A DNA stretch of 38,406 bases, taken from assembly GCF_900142955.1 (NCBI RefSeq), contig NZ_FRCP01000029.1:1-38406 (forward strand). The letters are read 5' to 3'. A program made the translations under genes and the position numbers. This document shows, piece by piece, positions 1-7,904 of the stretch (its first letter is position 1; each line of letters begins with the position of its first letter). A model generated the notes under the pieces. That model searched no databases and was not told where the DNA came from. It saw nothing but the letters and a program-made list of their open reading frames with translations. Source of the DNA: Anaerosporobacter mobilis DSM 15930. GTDB lineage: Bacteria; Bacillota; Clostridia; Lachnospirales; Lachnospiraceae.

Positions 1-231
1 CAGTTTGAAAGTCAAAATAGACATATATCCAAACGTGGCGCACCTTCTCTTAGAAAAGCTTGTTATGAAGTAATGCAATGTTTAAAGATGCATAAACCAC
101 AAGATGATCCTGTCTATCTTTTTATGATCAAGAAAGAAGAAGAAGGAAAACCTTTAAATGTTGCTAAAATGGCAGCCATAAACAAGTTTCTTCGCATCTA
201 TTACGCTAGAGTAATGGAACTCTACAAATAG
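1..231 (+). CDS. IS110-family transposase, C-terminal part (cut by window edge)
   Basis: The frame is open from base 1 to a TAG at 229-231 and gives 76 residues. The text SKRGAPSLRKACYEV, followed about 40 residues later by NKFLRIYYARVMELYK, matches the C-terminal Transposase_20 region of IS110/IS116/IS902 DEDD transposases, where a K/RxGxxxLR motif is followed by a final helix ending in a short tail. The N-terminal RuvC-like catalytic half lies outside the window, so it cannot be said whether the gene is intact. It faces the phage genes tail to tail. IS110 elements lack terminal inverted repeats, so the right end of the element cannot be placed; it should lie within 231-307, before the neighbouring gene. 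Confidence 0.8.
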   Translation, partial: QFESQNRHISKRGAPSLRKACYEVMQCLKMHKPQDDPVYLFMIKKEEEGKPLNVAKMAAINKFLRIYYARVMELYK

Positions 232-307
232 CTAATTACTATATTTTACATTTCTTCTCCTGTAAATGAGGTCTATTAAAGTTACCCTTTTTTACTACAT
301 AAATACT

Positions 308-727
308 TCAAAAAAGTACTTGACTTTTATTAGCAAGGTTTAGTTTTCTTAGTAGCTCCAGGTTATATCCACTTCTTATAAACTCCAATGTCCTGTTGTG
401 GTTGCATGAATTTCCTAAATACGTGTAAATCAATTCAATGTCCGCATCATCAAATCTTGTGTTTAAAAATTGGTTTATACCATCTAGCATAAACTTCCTA
501 AATTTCTTGTTTCTCCACTCCTGTGAATAAGGCATCCCTTTATGTGCAGGTCTTGACAACCATTCCAACACCTTACAATTTACATCTTCTTCGCTTTCAC
601 AATTGCTAAATTTGAAGTACGTATTTGAATATCTATGTGCTATAAATTCATCGCGCTCATTGAAAAATGAACCTATGAAATCAGCAAGCAATCTCAATCT
701 TATTGTCTCTCTCCAGTTCATACTCAC
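308..727 (-). CDS. Phage hypothetical protein, 139 aa
   Basis: No family is recognised. The protein is soluble and mixed-charge, with no signal peptide and no membrane segment. It is the last seen gene of the minus-strand phage operon, starting 11 bases after the stop of the gene at 739-1014. The region before its ATG carries CAGGAGGGTGAGT, a strong ribosome binding site. An alternative start two codons in (second Met) is possible. Its gene stop lies about 77 bases from the end of the IS110 transposase, so an insertion may have cut the operon just downstream. Confidence 0.65.
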   Translation of the reverse strand: MSMNWRETIRLRLLADFIGSFFNERDEFIAHRYSNTYFKFSNCESEEDVNCKVLEWLSRPAHKGMPYSQEWRNKKFRKFMLDGINQFLNTRFDDADIELIYTYLGNSCNHNRTLEFIRSGYNLELLRKLNLANKSQVLF

Positions 728-738
728 CCTCCTGTCAG

Positions 739-1014
739 TTATTCATGTATTTTTGCTAATGCCAGTTCAGCATCTAGTAAAGTACTGAAACAGTTCTCTA
801 ACTTGCACACTCTAAAACCATAATCATCATCGTTCATGCTGCATTCTTCTTCCATGTAACACAATTGCATATCAAAATCATCTCGGCAATTAAACTCTTC
901 AGGAACTAATAAAGCATACTCGTTACATTTTGCTACGAACAAATATCCAGAAGGTTCTTCGCAATATTCATTAATTGTCCATACCCAACTACCTACTTTA
1001 AAATCTTTATCCAT
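739..1014 (-). CDS. Phage hypothetical acidic protein, 91 aa
   Basis: No family is recognised. The protein is acidic and rich in aromatic and Cys residues, with the early text KVGSWVWTINEY and an MEEECSMNDDD stretch near residue 58. It is soluble and small, and lies in the same operon as its neighbours with short gaps. Small acidic early phage proteins are often DNA mimics or host-enzyme inhibitors, but nothing here proves that. Confidence 0.6.
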   Translation of the reverse strand: MDKDFKVGSWVWTINEYCEEPSGYLFVAKCNEYALLVPEEFNCRDDFDMQLCYMEEECSMNDDDYGFRVCKLENCFSTLLDAELALAKIHE

Positions 1015-1053
1015 GCCTTTACTCCTTACCTAAACCTTTATTTGTTATACTCG

Positions 1054-1323
1054 TTATACTACATTTATAGCTCCAACACTCTTACACATCTCTGCTATAG
1101 AATCCTCACGATCAAATTTCCTTTGCTCTGCAGCCTTTAAATCCTCTTCATACATTTTGTCACTCTCATGTTTCAGGAGTTTCATAGCTGCGTAATATCT
1201 CGGAGTACAAATTTTGTTTTCACCATCTAGCATTTGATATAAGCCTTGCCTGCTATATCCTATTGCTTTAGCAAACGAATCGATTGTATGGTTAAACTGC
1301 TTTGCAATCTCTTTTAAGCACAT
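1054..1323 (-). CDS. Small helix-turn-helix phage protein, 89 aa
   Basis: Residues about 5-40 read as a Cro/C1-like helix-turn-helix: IAKQFNHTIDSFAKAIGYSRQGLYQML, with the turn at GYSRQ and a recognition helix in RQGLYQML. The remainder is a charged helix ending in a short hydrophobic tail. It probably binds DNA as a phage regulator. The target is unknown. It sits in the early operon between a lipoprotein gene and a small unknown gene. Confidence 0.65.
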   Translation of the reverse strand: MCLKEIAKQFNHTIDSFAKAIGYSRQGLYQMLDGENKICTPRYYAAMKLLKHESDKMYEEDLKAAEQRKFDREDSIAEMCKSVGAINVV

Positions 1324-1384
1324 TTTGTCAACTCCTTTACATTTTATTGTGTTTTCGTAAGTTCTTAGTTAGCTAAACCTTTAT

Positions 1385-1783
1385 TTAGTCGATGTTTTCA
1401 AATTCAATTGGGATCCACATCTTTGGATTATAGTTTATTGTGTATCTATAACTTGAAACGTTGTTCACATCTAGGTCCTCGACTACGTATGTAACATTAT
1501 CACTTAGTCCGATAAAGTGTTTCTTATAGGTTTTTTCTCCCTCAATAATTTCTTCAACCATAACTTCCAATTGGTTGTCGTCCATGTCAGCTTTTATTGA
1601 CATCCTGCCTGTCATTTGGAACAGTGTGTCACCAACAATACAATTGATAACTGTAATTTGTCTTACAACATTGAAGTTGTCAGCTTCTTTTGATAGGTTA
1701 TAAGATGCTTTCTCTGCTTGAGTTTGACACCCTGTTAATAGTAATACTGTTGTTAATGCAATAAATAATAATCCTTTTTTCAT
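1385..1783 (-). CDS. Phage-encoded lipoprotein, 132 aa
   Basis: The N-terminus MKKGLLFIALTTVLLLTGC is a textbook lipoprotein signal: two Lys, a hydrophobic core, and a lipobox LLTGC with the lipidated Cys at residue 19. The mature part of about 113 residues is mostly predicted beta strand and carries no recognised domain. It should be anchored on the outer face of the cell membrane. A ribosome binding site (AAAAGGAGAAATT) precedes the ATG. In temperate phages of Firmicutes, small surface lipoproteins made from the prophage can block DNA entry of related phages (for example Ltp of TP-J34). That role is an inference here. Confidence 0.75.
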   Translation of the reverse strand: MKKGLLFIALTTVLLLTGCQTQAEKASYNLSKEADNFNVVRQITVINCIVGDTLFQMTGRMSIKADMDDNQLEVMVEEIIEGEKTYKKHFIGLSDNVTYVVEDLDVNNVSSYRYTINYNPKMWIPIEFENID

Positions 1784-1812
1784 TTTAATTTCTCCTTTTG
1801 ATTTAATTTTAT

Positions 1813-2181
1813 TTAGTCTACTCTATTTATACTTGCTTGCTCACTGAATCCGTCTGGATAGCGTTTCTTTAGCTTTTCGATGTTAATCTCTGCAATCTCA
1901 TTCATGCTAAATCCAAATGATTCACACATTAATGCTATGTACCACATGCAATCACTGATCTCTTTTTTTACATCCTCACCTTCAATTTGATGCCCATGGA
2001 AGATGATTTTTTTAATCATGTCATTAACTTCGCCAACTTCTCCTGCTAGTCCTAAACATGCATTAATTATTCCACCTACATCAACTATTCCTTGTCCCTT
2101 TTCTATTTCTACGTTTAGTCTTTCAGTACACTTACCGTCATTCGTCCTCATTGCTAAATTTTGATATTCATTAATATTCAT
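1813..2181 (-). CDS. MazG-like nucleotide pyrophosphohydrolase, 122 aa
   Basis: The protein shows the all-alpha NTP-pyrophosphatase fold signature: an ExxE pair in GLAGEVGEVNDM and an ExxD pair in KKEISDCMWYIA, which together bind Mg2+. MazG-type enzymes hydrolyse (d)NTPs to the monophosphate. Phage copies are thought to clean the nucleotide pool or lower (p)ppGpp. The start is set at the ATG at 2181, nine bases after GGAGGAG. A GTG one codon earlier is possible. The start overlaps the end of the upstream gene (2171-2572) by 11 bases, suggesting coupled translation. Confidence 0.8.
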   Translation of the reverse strand: MNINEYQNLAMRTNDGKCTERLNVEIEKGQGIVDVGGIINACLGLAGEVGEVNDMIKKIIFHGHQIEGEDVKKEISDCMWYIALMCESFGFSMNEIAEINIEKLKKRYPDGFSEQASINRVD

Positions 2182-2572
2182 CACTCATTACTCCTCCCTT
2201 TAACTTGTCATACTTCAATAAACATGACCAACTACATAGCTTACGTTCTCTATTGTTTATACACCGTTGGTATGGCCATTTACCTGCTACGCTACCTACA
2301 TAATCATAAAATACCTTACCGCACACTGGACACGCATATTCTCTATCTCTAGGCTTTCTAGTAGGCTTCATAGGCTTGAATTTCTCTACCAACGCTTTTC
2401 TAGGCCTACCTTTTCTTTGCTTTCTTTTAAACCCATTTTCTTTTAAGATTTGTGATAAACTATCTGTAGACACATGGAAGTATCCGCATAGTTCATGATG
2501 TGAGTAACCATCATCATATAGTCTTTTCAATTCTTCAAGATCAACTTGATTTCGTGTTCTCACCCTCTTCAC
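2171..2572 (-). CDS. Phage DNA-binding protein with HTH and Cys cluster, 133 aa
   Basis: Residues about 8-45 form a homeodomain-like or resolvase-like helix-turn-helix (LEELKRLYDDGYSHHELCGYFHVSTDSLSQIL). A basic linker KRKQRKGRPRK resembling an AT-hook follows. The C-terminal part carries CPVCGKVF and, later, C..N..R..CSWSCL, which together look like a small zinc-binding knuckle. It is likely a zinc-containing DNA-binding phage protein of unknown target. The start is probably GTG at 2572, inside the previous gene (2541-2831), and is not certain because the ribosome binding site is very close to it. Confidence 0.65.
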   Translation of the reverse strand: MKRVRTRNQVDLEELKRLYDDGYSHHELCGYFHVSTDSLSQILKENGFKRKQRKGRPRKALVEKFKPMKPTRKPRDREYACPVCGKVFYDYVGSVAGKWPYQRCINNRERKLCSWSCLLKYDKLKGGVMSDEY

Positions 2573-2831
2573 CTACCTTTACGTATGCATAACCTGGAAC
2601 TCTCAATGCTCTTGACGCCCCAATCTCCGCATCCGTCTCCAACATTCCATTTTCCAACATGGTATTGATATGATTCTGTATGCAAGATGATGAAGTAATA
2701 TATACACCCTTTCCTATCTCTGCAAATGTAGGTCCATATCCGTGTTCTTGGTTGTACATAACAATAAAATCTCTTATCTGCTTTCTTCGTTCCTCGCCTA
2801 CTTTATTTATACGCTTCATATAATCACTCAC
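2541..2831 (-). CDS. LexA-type winged-helix DNA-binding protein, 96 aa
   Basis: Residues 10-75 match the N-terminal DNA-binding domain of LexA: a first helix (RRKQIRDFIVMYNQEHGYGPTFAEI), then a helix-turn-helix whose recognition helix is in TSSSCIQNHINTML, then a wing. The C-terminal autoprotease half of LexA is absent, so this is a stand-alone DNA-binding domain that cannot self-cleave. It starts with an ATGA overlap to the stop of the replication gene at 2828, so the two are likely translated together. A role in controlling phage early genes or replication is an inference. Confidence 0.75.
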   Translation of the reverse strand: MSDYMKRINKVGEERRKQIRDFIVMYNQEHGYGPTFAEIGKGVYITSSSCIQNHINTMLENGMLETDAEIGASRALRVPGYAYVKVGEEGENTKSS

Positions 2832-3565
2832 TTTCCTTTATTCAATAATGCCTGCTCTAAGCTACTATAATCGGTTTGACTATATTCTCGCTGTGGAAAC
2901 TGATTAAATTTGTTTGTAGATTTTGCTTCCTTTACTGGTTTATCTTTATCTTCTTTCTCCCATGTCCTCACAGCAGCTTTCCAGTTCTTCATTTTGTTTT
3001 TACCAACATACCAACCTTTTGATTCGTAGAAGTCAAACCACTTCTCACAATCAACCTTGTTTCCTCTTTCAAGACAATAAGCTCTTACTTCCTCAAGTGT
3101 GGGTGGAGTGAAACGACTAGATATATTATTATTTACATTGTTATCATTGTTATCATTATTGTTTGTTCGCTCTCGTGTCGCTCTCGTGTCGCTCTCGTGT
3201 CGTTTTACTGTCTTTTTGGTGTTTTCGGAATTTTGGTAATCGTCATATTTTACAATGCTTATAACCGTCTTTTTGGTGTCTTTTTTTTGTACTATCATTT
3301 CATCACTTTCTAGCAAGTTTAAAAAATTGACTGTCTTTGTATTAGACCAACCCCAGCGTTCTGTAAGCTTTCGCACCGACGTTACCATGCTTCCTCTTTC
3401 ACACATTATTAGTTCATTACCTAGTAAGAATTTATTATCTTCGTGATTAACACTAAGAAGTAAATCAATCCATGCTTGTCCTTTTGAAAATGGTTTATCC
3501 TTCCATACAAAACTATCTTGTATCTTTCTTGATAGGCTTATCCACCCTTTTTCCACATTAGCCAC
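2828..3565 (-). CDS. Phage replication initiation protein (replisome organiser type)
   Basis: The N-terminal part (GWISLSRKIQDSFVWKDKPFSKGQAWIDLLLSVN) is a hallmark of phage replisome-organiser proteins of Firmicutes. It is followed by a winged-helix segment (SVRKLTERWGWSNTKTVNFLNLL) and a polar Asn/Asp-rich linker at about residues 135-150. A C-terminal DnaD-like piece (TLEEVRAYCLERG...WFDFYESKGW) ends in KMKNWKAAVRTW. Such proteins bind the phage origin and help load helicase onto it. The linker coding region contains tandem repeats described separately as an origin candidate. Its start overlaps the stop of the RusA gene by 8 bases. Confidence 0.8.
   Translation of the reverse strand: MANVEKGWISLSRKIQDSFVWKDKPFSKGQAWIDLLLSVNHEDNKFLLGNELIMCERGSMVTSVRKLTERWGWSNTKTVNFLNLLESDEMIVQKKDTKKTVISIVKYDDYQNSENTKKTVKRHESDTRATRERTNNNDNNDNNVNNNISSRFTPPTLEEVRAYCLERGNKVDCEKWFDFYESKGWYVGKNKMKNWKAAVRTWEKEDKDKPVKEAKSTNKFNQFPQREYSQTDYSSLEQALLNKGK
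3122..3202. repeat. Iterons plus AT-rich tract inside the replication gene: candidate phage origin
   Basis: Three perfect tandem copies of the 11-base unit TCGCTCTCGTG lie at 3167-3199, with the next three bases (3200-3202) beginning a fourth. Beside them at 3122-3161 is an almost pure AT tract with 9-base repeats ATTGTTATC at 3137-3145 and 3146-3154. The 11-base units are read in all three frames, so the repeat is not there for a protein repeat; the total of 33 bases keeps the reading frame. Iterons next to an AT-rich element within the initiator gene is the layout of the lambda O-gene origin and of several lactococcal phage origins. Confidence 0.6.
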
Positions 3566-3989
3566 CTACCTCTAAAAGCTTAATAATTTCTAACAACGAG
3601 TAACTAAGCCATTCTCTCTCTATCTCATAAATTTCAACTTCTATGCGAGGATTAACTTGATCTGTCCAAGTATCGAACCAAAAACGATGTATAAACTTTT
3701 GACTATCATTCTGTAGTACCTTTGCCTTTACTAAACTGTCTTGTATAAACTTCGCTGCACAACTTAATATGTTATCGTTGTCTCTTTTTTTGTTTTGCTC
3801 ATAAAAGTTGTAATGGATAATAACTGGTTTTTCGATATGTAGGTTCTTAAGATGTTGTCTTATTGACCAAATTATCAAGTTCTCGTTATCTCTTTTCATT
3901 CTTCCGCCTGCTTGATAATTTTGTCTATTTGCACTTGTATATTCATTAAGCGCATCTAACCTACCTTGAATTTCAAATTTATATTTCAT
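3558..3989 (-). CDS. rusA: RusA-type Holliday junction resolvase, 143 aa
   Basis: The sequence fits the RusA family in length and order: an N-terminal strand (YKFEIQGRLDALNEYTSANR), a basic stretch, the acidic site KKRDNDNILS with further Asp in IQDSLVKAKVLQNDSQ, and a final strand IEVEIYEI. RusA cuts four-way DNA junctions symmetrically using a cluster of Asp residues with Mg2+, resolving phage recombination or replication intermediates. The start is placed at 3989 because CGGAGGAATCCG precedes that ATG. A longer frame reaching 4037 has no such site. Confidence 0.88.
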   Translation of the reverse strand: MKYKFEIQGRLDALNEYTSANRQNYQAGGRMKRDNENLIIWSIRQHLKNLHIEKPVIIHYNFYEQNKKRDNDNILSCAAKFIQDSLVKAKVLQNDSQKFIHRFWFDTWTDQVNPRIEVEIYEIEREWLSYSLLEIIKLLEVGG

Positions 3990-4125
3990 CGGATTCCTCC
4001 GTTTCTTCTGATTAAGAGGGAGTTGCCACACTCCCACTTGGATAAGGAAGTTGTTTAATACTGTGATATATTTAAACTAATTCCTGGTGCTAATGCGATT
4101 ATGCATTATAAATTAATGAGTTACT

Positions 4126-4407
4126 TTATAGATATGACTTTCTAAAATCTCTACGAAAGTCGTTTCTATCACCGATTTTAAGCTCATAAATTGACTGCGC
4201 CCAACACTTCAACGCTAAATCAATTATTCTGTTCTTGTGTGGGCATTCTGCGCTTCCTGTGTGGTGTTTATTACATAGTGGCACTGTCAAATGATACTTA
4301 TCAGCTACCGCTCTATTCGATGTCCCGAAGAATACATGATGTTCTTCTACATTGTTACTGGAACAGAATATACAGTGTTCTGTATCATCTACTAAGATTG
4401 ATTGCAT
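4126..4407 (-). CDS. HNH-like zinc-binding phage nuclease, 93 aa
   Basis: The pattern C12-x2-C15, then EEHHVFFG at 21-28, then VPLCNKHHT at 42-50 and a further His in CPHKNR is that of compact HNH/Ref-type phage nucleases with a structural zinc and a His-metal site. Such proteins sit in recombination modules next to RecT and RusA. Whether it cuts DNA is inferred from the motif alone. The start overlaps the end of the gene at 4392-4574 by 16 bases. Downstream, bases 4038-4125 hold no gene that can be seen. Confidence 0.7.
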   Translation of the reverse strand: MQSILVDDTEHCIFCSSNNVEEHHVFFGTSNRAVADKYHLTVPLCNKHHTGSAECPHKNRIIDLALKCWAQSIYELKIGDRNDFRRDFRKSYL

Positions 4408-4574
4408 GTTCTCACCTTCTGTTCATCGTTAATTGCCTTTTTGCGTTGTTCTAATTGCTTTATTAGATACCTCGATACATCACAACCCATACTTCGCTTT
4501 TCTTCTTTTGTTGCAATGCTATTTATCATGCAATAATTATCATTAATAAATTGTATTGCTTTATCTATTTTCAT
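4392..4574 (-). CDS. Phage hypothetical protein, 60 aa
   Basis: No family is recognised. The protein is mostly helical and basic near the end (LIKQLEQRKKAINDEQKVRT). It begins 3 bases after the stop of the RecE-like nuclease gene and overlaps the HNH gene, so it is part of the same tightly packed operon. The TATAGAGC-type upstream sequence includes AGGGGAGG about 9 bases before the ATG, which supports real translation. Confidence 0.6.
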   Translation of the reverse strand: MKIDKAIQFINDNYCMINSIATKEEKRSMGCDVSRYLIKQLEQRKKAINDEQKVRTCNQS

Positions 4575-4577
4575 GCT

Positions 4578-5417
4578 CTATACCTCCCCTATTAAATCAC
4601 TGGACCATATAGGCACGGTTAGTACTCTTGTGTGCTTGCAATAGTCACATTGCTCGCATCTAATTGGCTCGTAATCGTTATTCTTAAGCTGCAATACCTT
4701 TTGAGTATTGTGTTCTACTTCTGCAAGTGCTTCGTCTAGTAAACTCTGCTCTACTGCAATTACTTGTATATCTGGTACCTTCTCTTTAGATACAGCAGCT
4801 ATATAAAACGGTAGTTTAAAGCATTGTTCCTTTTCTTCTTCTGTCTTACAGTTAGCTAATTGATTTAGGTATTCGACTTGCTGATACACAGCACCTTGTA
4901 TGTAGTAACCCCATTCGCTTAGGAAATTCATATATCCGCTATCTTTGTGATAAAATACCTTACTGATTGACTGGCACGTCTTAAGGTCTACTATGCATTT
5001 ACCCTTGTGATAGCTGTCAATTTTAATCTTCCAATCTGCACCGAACATATTAGCTGTCATGATTATTTGCTTCTCACCTGCCATAAACTGCGAGAATAGT
5101 TCATCACGTTCGCATCGTTCAATCATTTCATTAGCTTTAATGTACTTAGCCATGAGCGAACCATCTTTTTTAAACATACATGGGTGCTGTGCTTTAAATA
5201 AATCAAGTGTTCCTTCGAAGTGAGAATCAACATAAGACCCAACCATTAACGCATCTGATTCTTCCATATCCTCAACCCACATACCGTTGAGTTTTGCAAT
5301 GGCATAGGCTTCACAGCCTACCTTCCCATGCGTACCTATAAAGTTTTTATATTGTGATACTGATAAATATGCTTTGTCTGCTTCTTGACTAAAATAATTC
5401 TCACTCGTTAGGATCAT
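4578..5417 (-). CDS. RecE/Cas4-like PD-(D/E)xK exonuclease, 279 aa
   Basis: The catalytic core is visible as D134 in ADWKIKIDSY, then IVDLKT with D144 and K146, and a later QGAVYQQVEY helix typical of RecB-family nucleases. The gene directly precedes recT and overlaps it by 17 bases, the standard arrangement of a 5'-3' exonuclease with its annealing partner. Cysteines C35, C254, C257 and C260 are placed like the one-plus-three Fe-S ligands of AddB and Cas4 nucleases. The protein would resect double-stranded ends to make 3' single strands for RecT. Confidence 0.8.
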   Translation of the reverse strand: MILTSENYFSQEADKAYLSVSQYKNFIGTHGKVGCEAYAIAKLNGMWVEDMEESDALMVGSYVDSHFEGTLDLFKAQHPCMFKKDGSLMAKYIKANEMIERCERDELFSQFMAGEKQIIMTANMFGADWKIKIDSYHKGKCIVDLKTCQSISKVFYHKDSGYMNFLSEWGYYIQGAVYQQVEYLNQLANCKTEEEKEQCFKLPFYIAAVSKEKVPDIQVIAVEQSLLDEALAEVEHNTQKVLQLKNNDYEPIRCEQCDYCKHTRVLTVPIWSSDLIGEV

Positions 5418-6234
5418 GTTCTACCTCGCTTCCTTGTGGTACAAATGGGTTAGGTGCATCTTCTTTAACTTCTTTGTTATCTGCATATTCTCCTTCTTGT
5501 AATTCATCTGAATATACTTTTTGATCATCTTGTATTGCTCTTTGCATATCAACGCTAAGTACTCCCCATCTACTAAGAAGTAGTTTTAATACAGTTTTTC
5601 TAGCCATAGAATCAAAATCTGTTGTCCATTTACTTGATGACCAACCTTTATTTAAATCTTGCTTATATGAAGCAGAATACTGAATTGCATGATTTCTACA
5701 TTCATCAACTGTCATATACAACTCTTTTCTAAATCCAGTTAGTAACTTGAACCAAGCATAAAACCCAACCACTTTATCTTTCTTTCCTTCTTTTCTTTGT
5801 GTGCATTTTGAGAAGTCCGTTACAAGTTTTAATTCGCCCGTGATAGGATTGTACGTTTCAAGTTCATCTTCATATACTTCAGATACATTCATATTCTCGT
5901 ATGCTCCACTTCTGATAGCTAACTGAACAAAACCCTTATACATCATTTGAAACTGTGCATTTGTTACCTTGTTTTTATAGTCCTTGTAAGGAACTAAAGC
6001 GGAAAAGCCCAAATTACTATCAATTGGCAAATCATAACTTGCAGCAACAAATGCAGCACTCATTATAGTTGATGGAACACATTCTTGTAGTTGCTTATTA
6101 GCTTGTATTGCGTTTGTAATTGAAGCCATAAACTGTGGTGCTTTACTTCCTAGAACTTCATTAAAGCGTTGCTTTACACTATCCTGTGACAAGAAATTTT
6201 TAACTTGTCCAATTACTGATACTTCATTACTCAT
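5401..6234 (-). CDS. recT: RecT single-strand annealing protein, 277 aa
   Basis: The RecT signature is clear: an N-terminal helix region (VKNFLSQDSVKQRFNEVLG), SIMSAAFVAASYDLPID, then NLGFSALVPYKDYKN and FQMMYKGFVQLAIRSGAYENM. RecT coats single strands and anneals them, giving recombination between phage genomes or at replication forks. The start at 6234 is chosen for the strong site TAGGAGGTTATTT just before it; a start seven codons earlier lacks one. The acidic C-terminal tail after residue 240 is typical. It lies between the SMC-like ATPase and the nuclease and overlaps the latter. Confidence 0.92.
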   Translation of the reverse strand: MSNEVSVIGQVKNFLSQDSVKQRFNEVLGSKAPQFMASITNAIQANKQLQECVPSTIMSAAFVAASYDLPIDSNLGFSALVPYKDYKNKVTNAQFQMMYKGFVQLAIRSGAYENMNVSEVYEDELETYNPITGELKLVTDFSKCTQRKEGKKDKVVGFYAWFKLLTGFRKELYMTVDECRNHAIQYSASYKQDLNKGWSSSKWTTDFDSMARKTVLKLLLSRWGVLSVDMQRAIQDDQKVYSDELQEGEYADNKEVKEDAPNPFVPQGSEVEHDPNE

Positions 6235-6244
6235 AAATAACCTC

Positions 6245-7675
6245 CTACAATTCAATAACTGTTAATTCATCATCATCAGTTGTTCTAGTTGCAATGATCT
6301 GTAAACCTTTAGCTTTACATTTCTCGTATAAACGGTTCTTAAGCTCTGTAGATAGCTTTTCTACTCCATCAATTAAAATAATCTGTAATCCGTTTGGCTT
6401 TTGAATTGCTACATCTACGCACAAGTCAAGCTTTTCACCATCACTTAGGTTGCTAACTGGTAAATCATGAATAAGAGGTATGCCATCTACTACCGTTAAT
6501 CCATCAATAGGAATAGTTGCTGTTTGGAGAATCTCTCCAGGTAATGTTCTAGCCTTTTCAATCTTATTAGTGAGAATATCAGATTCAACTCTTAAATCAT
6601 CAATTTCACCTTGTGTACGTTGCATACGGCGGTATTCATTAATAAGGCCTTTCATCTTCTCCATATTCTCAGCATCTTTCTGCAGCTCTGTAGTGTCTTG
6701 TGGTTCTTTATCCAAATACTCTGCATACTCTGCGACCTCAGCATCAAATTTAGCAACATTAGCCTTATATTGATTCTCGATAACATCTTTCTTGTCTTGT
6801 TTCTTAGATCCAAGATTTGATTTTTCTGTTTCAAGCTCTTTTATCTGTGCCTGTAACTTAATTACTTCTTTCTCTATGTAAGATTCTTTATTGCTAAATT
6901 CAGTGTCTAGTGCCGACAAAGCAATTTGACGATCTGCATCATACTTACGAATCTTACTCTCCCTACCTTCTTGTAACATCTTCGCTTTTTCAATTGTTTG
7001 GTTCTCTTTTCGAATGCGTTCAATCTGCGTATATAATTCTCCTGTAGAAGCATTTTCCCAGTACTCTACGTTATAGTTAGCAGGGATTGAAGAAGCTACA
7101 TCTTCGCAAATTGCTTTCTTATTTTTGATGTTTCTGTTAAGGTCTTGTCTATCTTGAAAATACTTACCTTTTTCGGACTGAATATCATTAAGAATCTGTA
7201 AAATATTCTGCTCATAGTTAATCCATGCAGGTATTTCGCCGAACCATTCCTTGATAGTTTCTAAGGTCCAAGGGTATTCAATCATGTTAAGGATAGTAGC
7301 GTTCTGATCGTTCTTACTCATAGCAAGAAACTCTACTGGATTAAGTTGTAGCGAAGTAAATATATCCTTAAGAAATGTCTCTGGACTTGCTACTTCTGTG
7401 CCACTTTGCTTGATACTCTTGTAATCTGCCTTATTGGTACGAATTTTTCTGTCAATCTTTAAACCTGTGTCTGTCTCAATGATGATTTCACCTTCTGTCT
7501 CACCTTTGTGGACTTTATAATCACGATTGCTACTATTTGTTAATGCTAATCTAATAGCATCAATTATAGAAGATTTTCCTGCACCGTTTTTACCTGTAAG
7601 CTCAACACTTGTTCCATCTAATTCCTTTTCTTTTATACCGAATAAACTTTTAATTTGAATTTTAGATATTCTCAT
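6245..7675 (-). CDS. SMC/Rad50-like phage ATPase, 476 aa
   Basis: A Walker A loop GKNGAGKS lies at residues 28-35 and an ABC-type signature LSDGEK at about 410-415. A Walker B strand LQIILIDGVE follows at about 430-439, and long coiled coils fill the middle (about 150-370), with the KLQAQIKELETEKSNLGSKKQDKK helix. The protein is a half-size Rad50/SbcC-like molecule without a clear zinc hook. Phage members occur beside RecT modules and are thought to handle DNA ends with the nuclease. The start at 7675 has GGGAGG nine bases before it. The next gene (recT) starts 10 bases after its stop. Confidence 0.85.
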   Translation of the reverse strand: MRISKIQIKSLFGIKEKELDGTSVELTGKNGAGKSSIIDAIRLALTNSSNRDYKVHKGETEGEIIIETDTGLKIDRKIRTNKADYKSIKQSGTEVASPETFLKDIFTSLQLNPVEFLAMSKNDQNATILNMIEYPWTLETIKEWFGEIPAWINYEQNILQILNDIQSEKGKYFQDRQDLNRNIKNKKAICEDVASSIPANYNVEYWENASTGELYTQIERIRKENQTIEKAKMLQEGRESKIRKYDADRQIALSALDTEFSNKESYIEKEVIKLQAQIKELETEKSNLGSKKQDKKDVIENQYKANVAKFDAEVAEYAEYLDKEPQDTTELQKDAENMEKMKGLINEYRRMQRTQGEIDDLRVESDILTNKIEKARTLPGEILQTATIPIDGLTVVDGIPLIHDLPVSNLSDGEKLDLCVDVAIQKPNGLQIILIDGVEKLSTELKNRLYEKCKAKGLQIIATRTTDDDELTVIEL

Positions 7676-7826
7676 TCCTATATTCCTCCCGTTTATCTTC
7701 ATATGTCACGCATACGTTATATGATTTGTTGTTAATAGTTATCGTTTCATGATTATTGTCAGTATGGCATACAGTACCGTCACCATACTTGCATGTGCAA
7801 TCATCACACCCGCTAGTACGTACCAC
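7662..7826 (-). CDS. Small Cys-rich phage protein, 54 aa
   Basis: A short reading frame starts at GTG (7826), ten bases after GGAGG, and its stop overlaps the start of the SMC-like gene by 14 bases. It encodes CDDCTCKYGDGTVCH, a Cys-dense stretch (Cys 7, 10, 12, 20) that could bind zinc, then a charged tail EDKREEYRNENI. The frame is open back to the stop of the previous gene at 7905, so a longer form using a non-ATG start cannot be excluded. A 34-codon hydrophobic frame starting with an ATG at about 7850 overlaps it and is a rival reading. Confidence 0.5.
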   Translation of the reverse strand: MVRTSGCDDCTCKYGDGTVCHTDNNHETITINNKSYNVCVTYEDKREEYRNENI

Positions 7827-7904
7827 TTGACTATTACCTCCATTTGTGATATTCTCACCTTGAATAATTATTTTAGTGCTTGAATCCTTTGGAATGGCCG
7901 TTCC

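Noticed and set aside
3137..3202. CRISPR array
   Set aside because: The repeats are 9 and 11 bases in direct contact, without spacers, and lie within a coding region.
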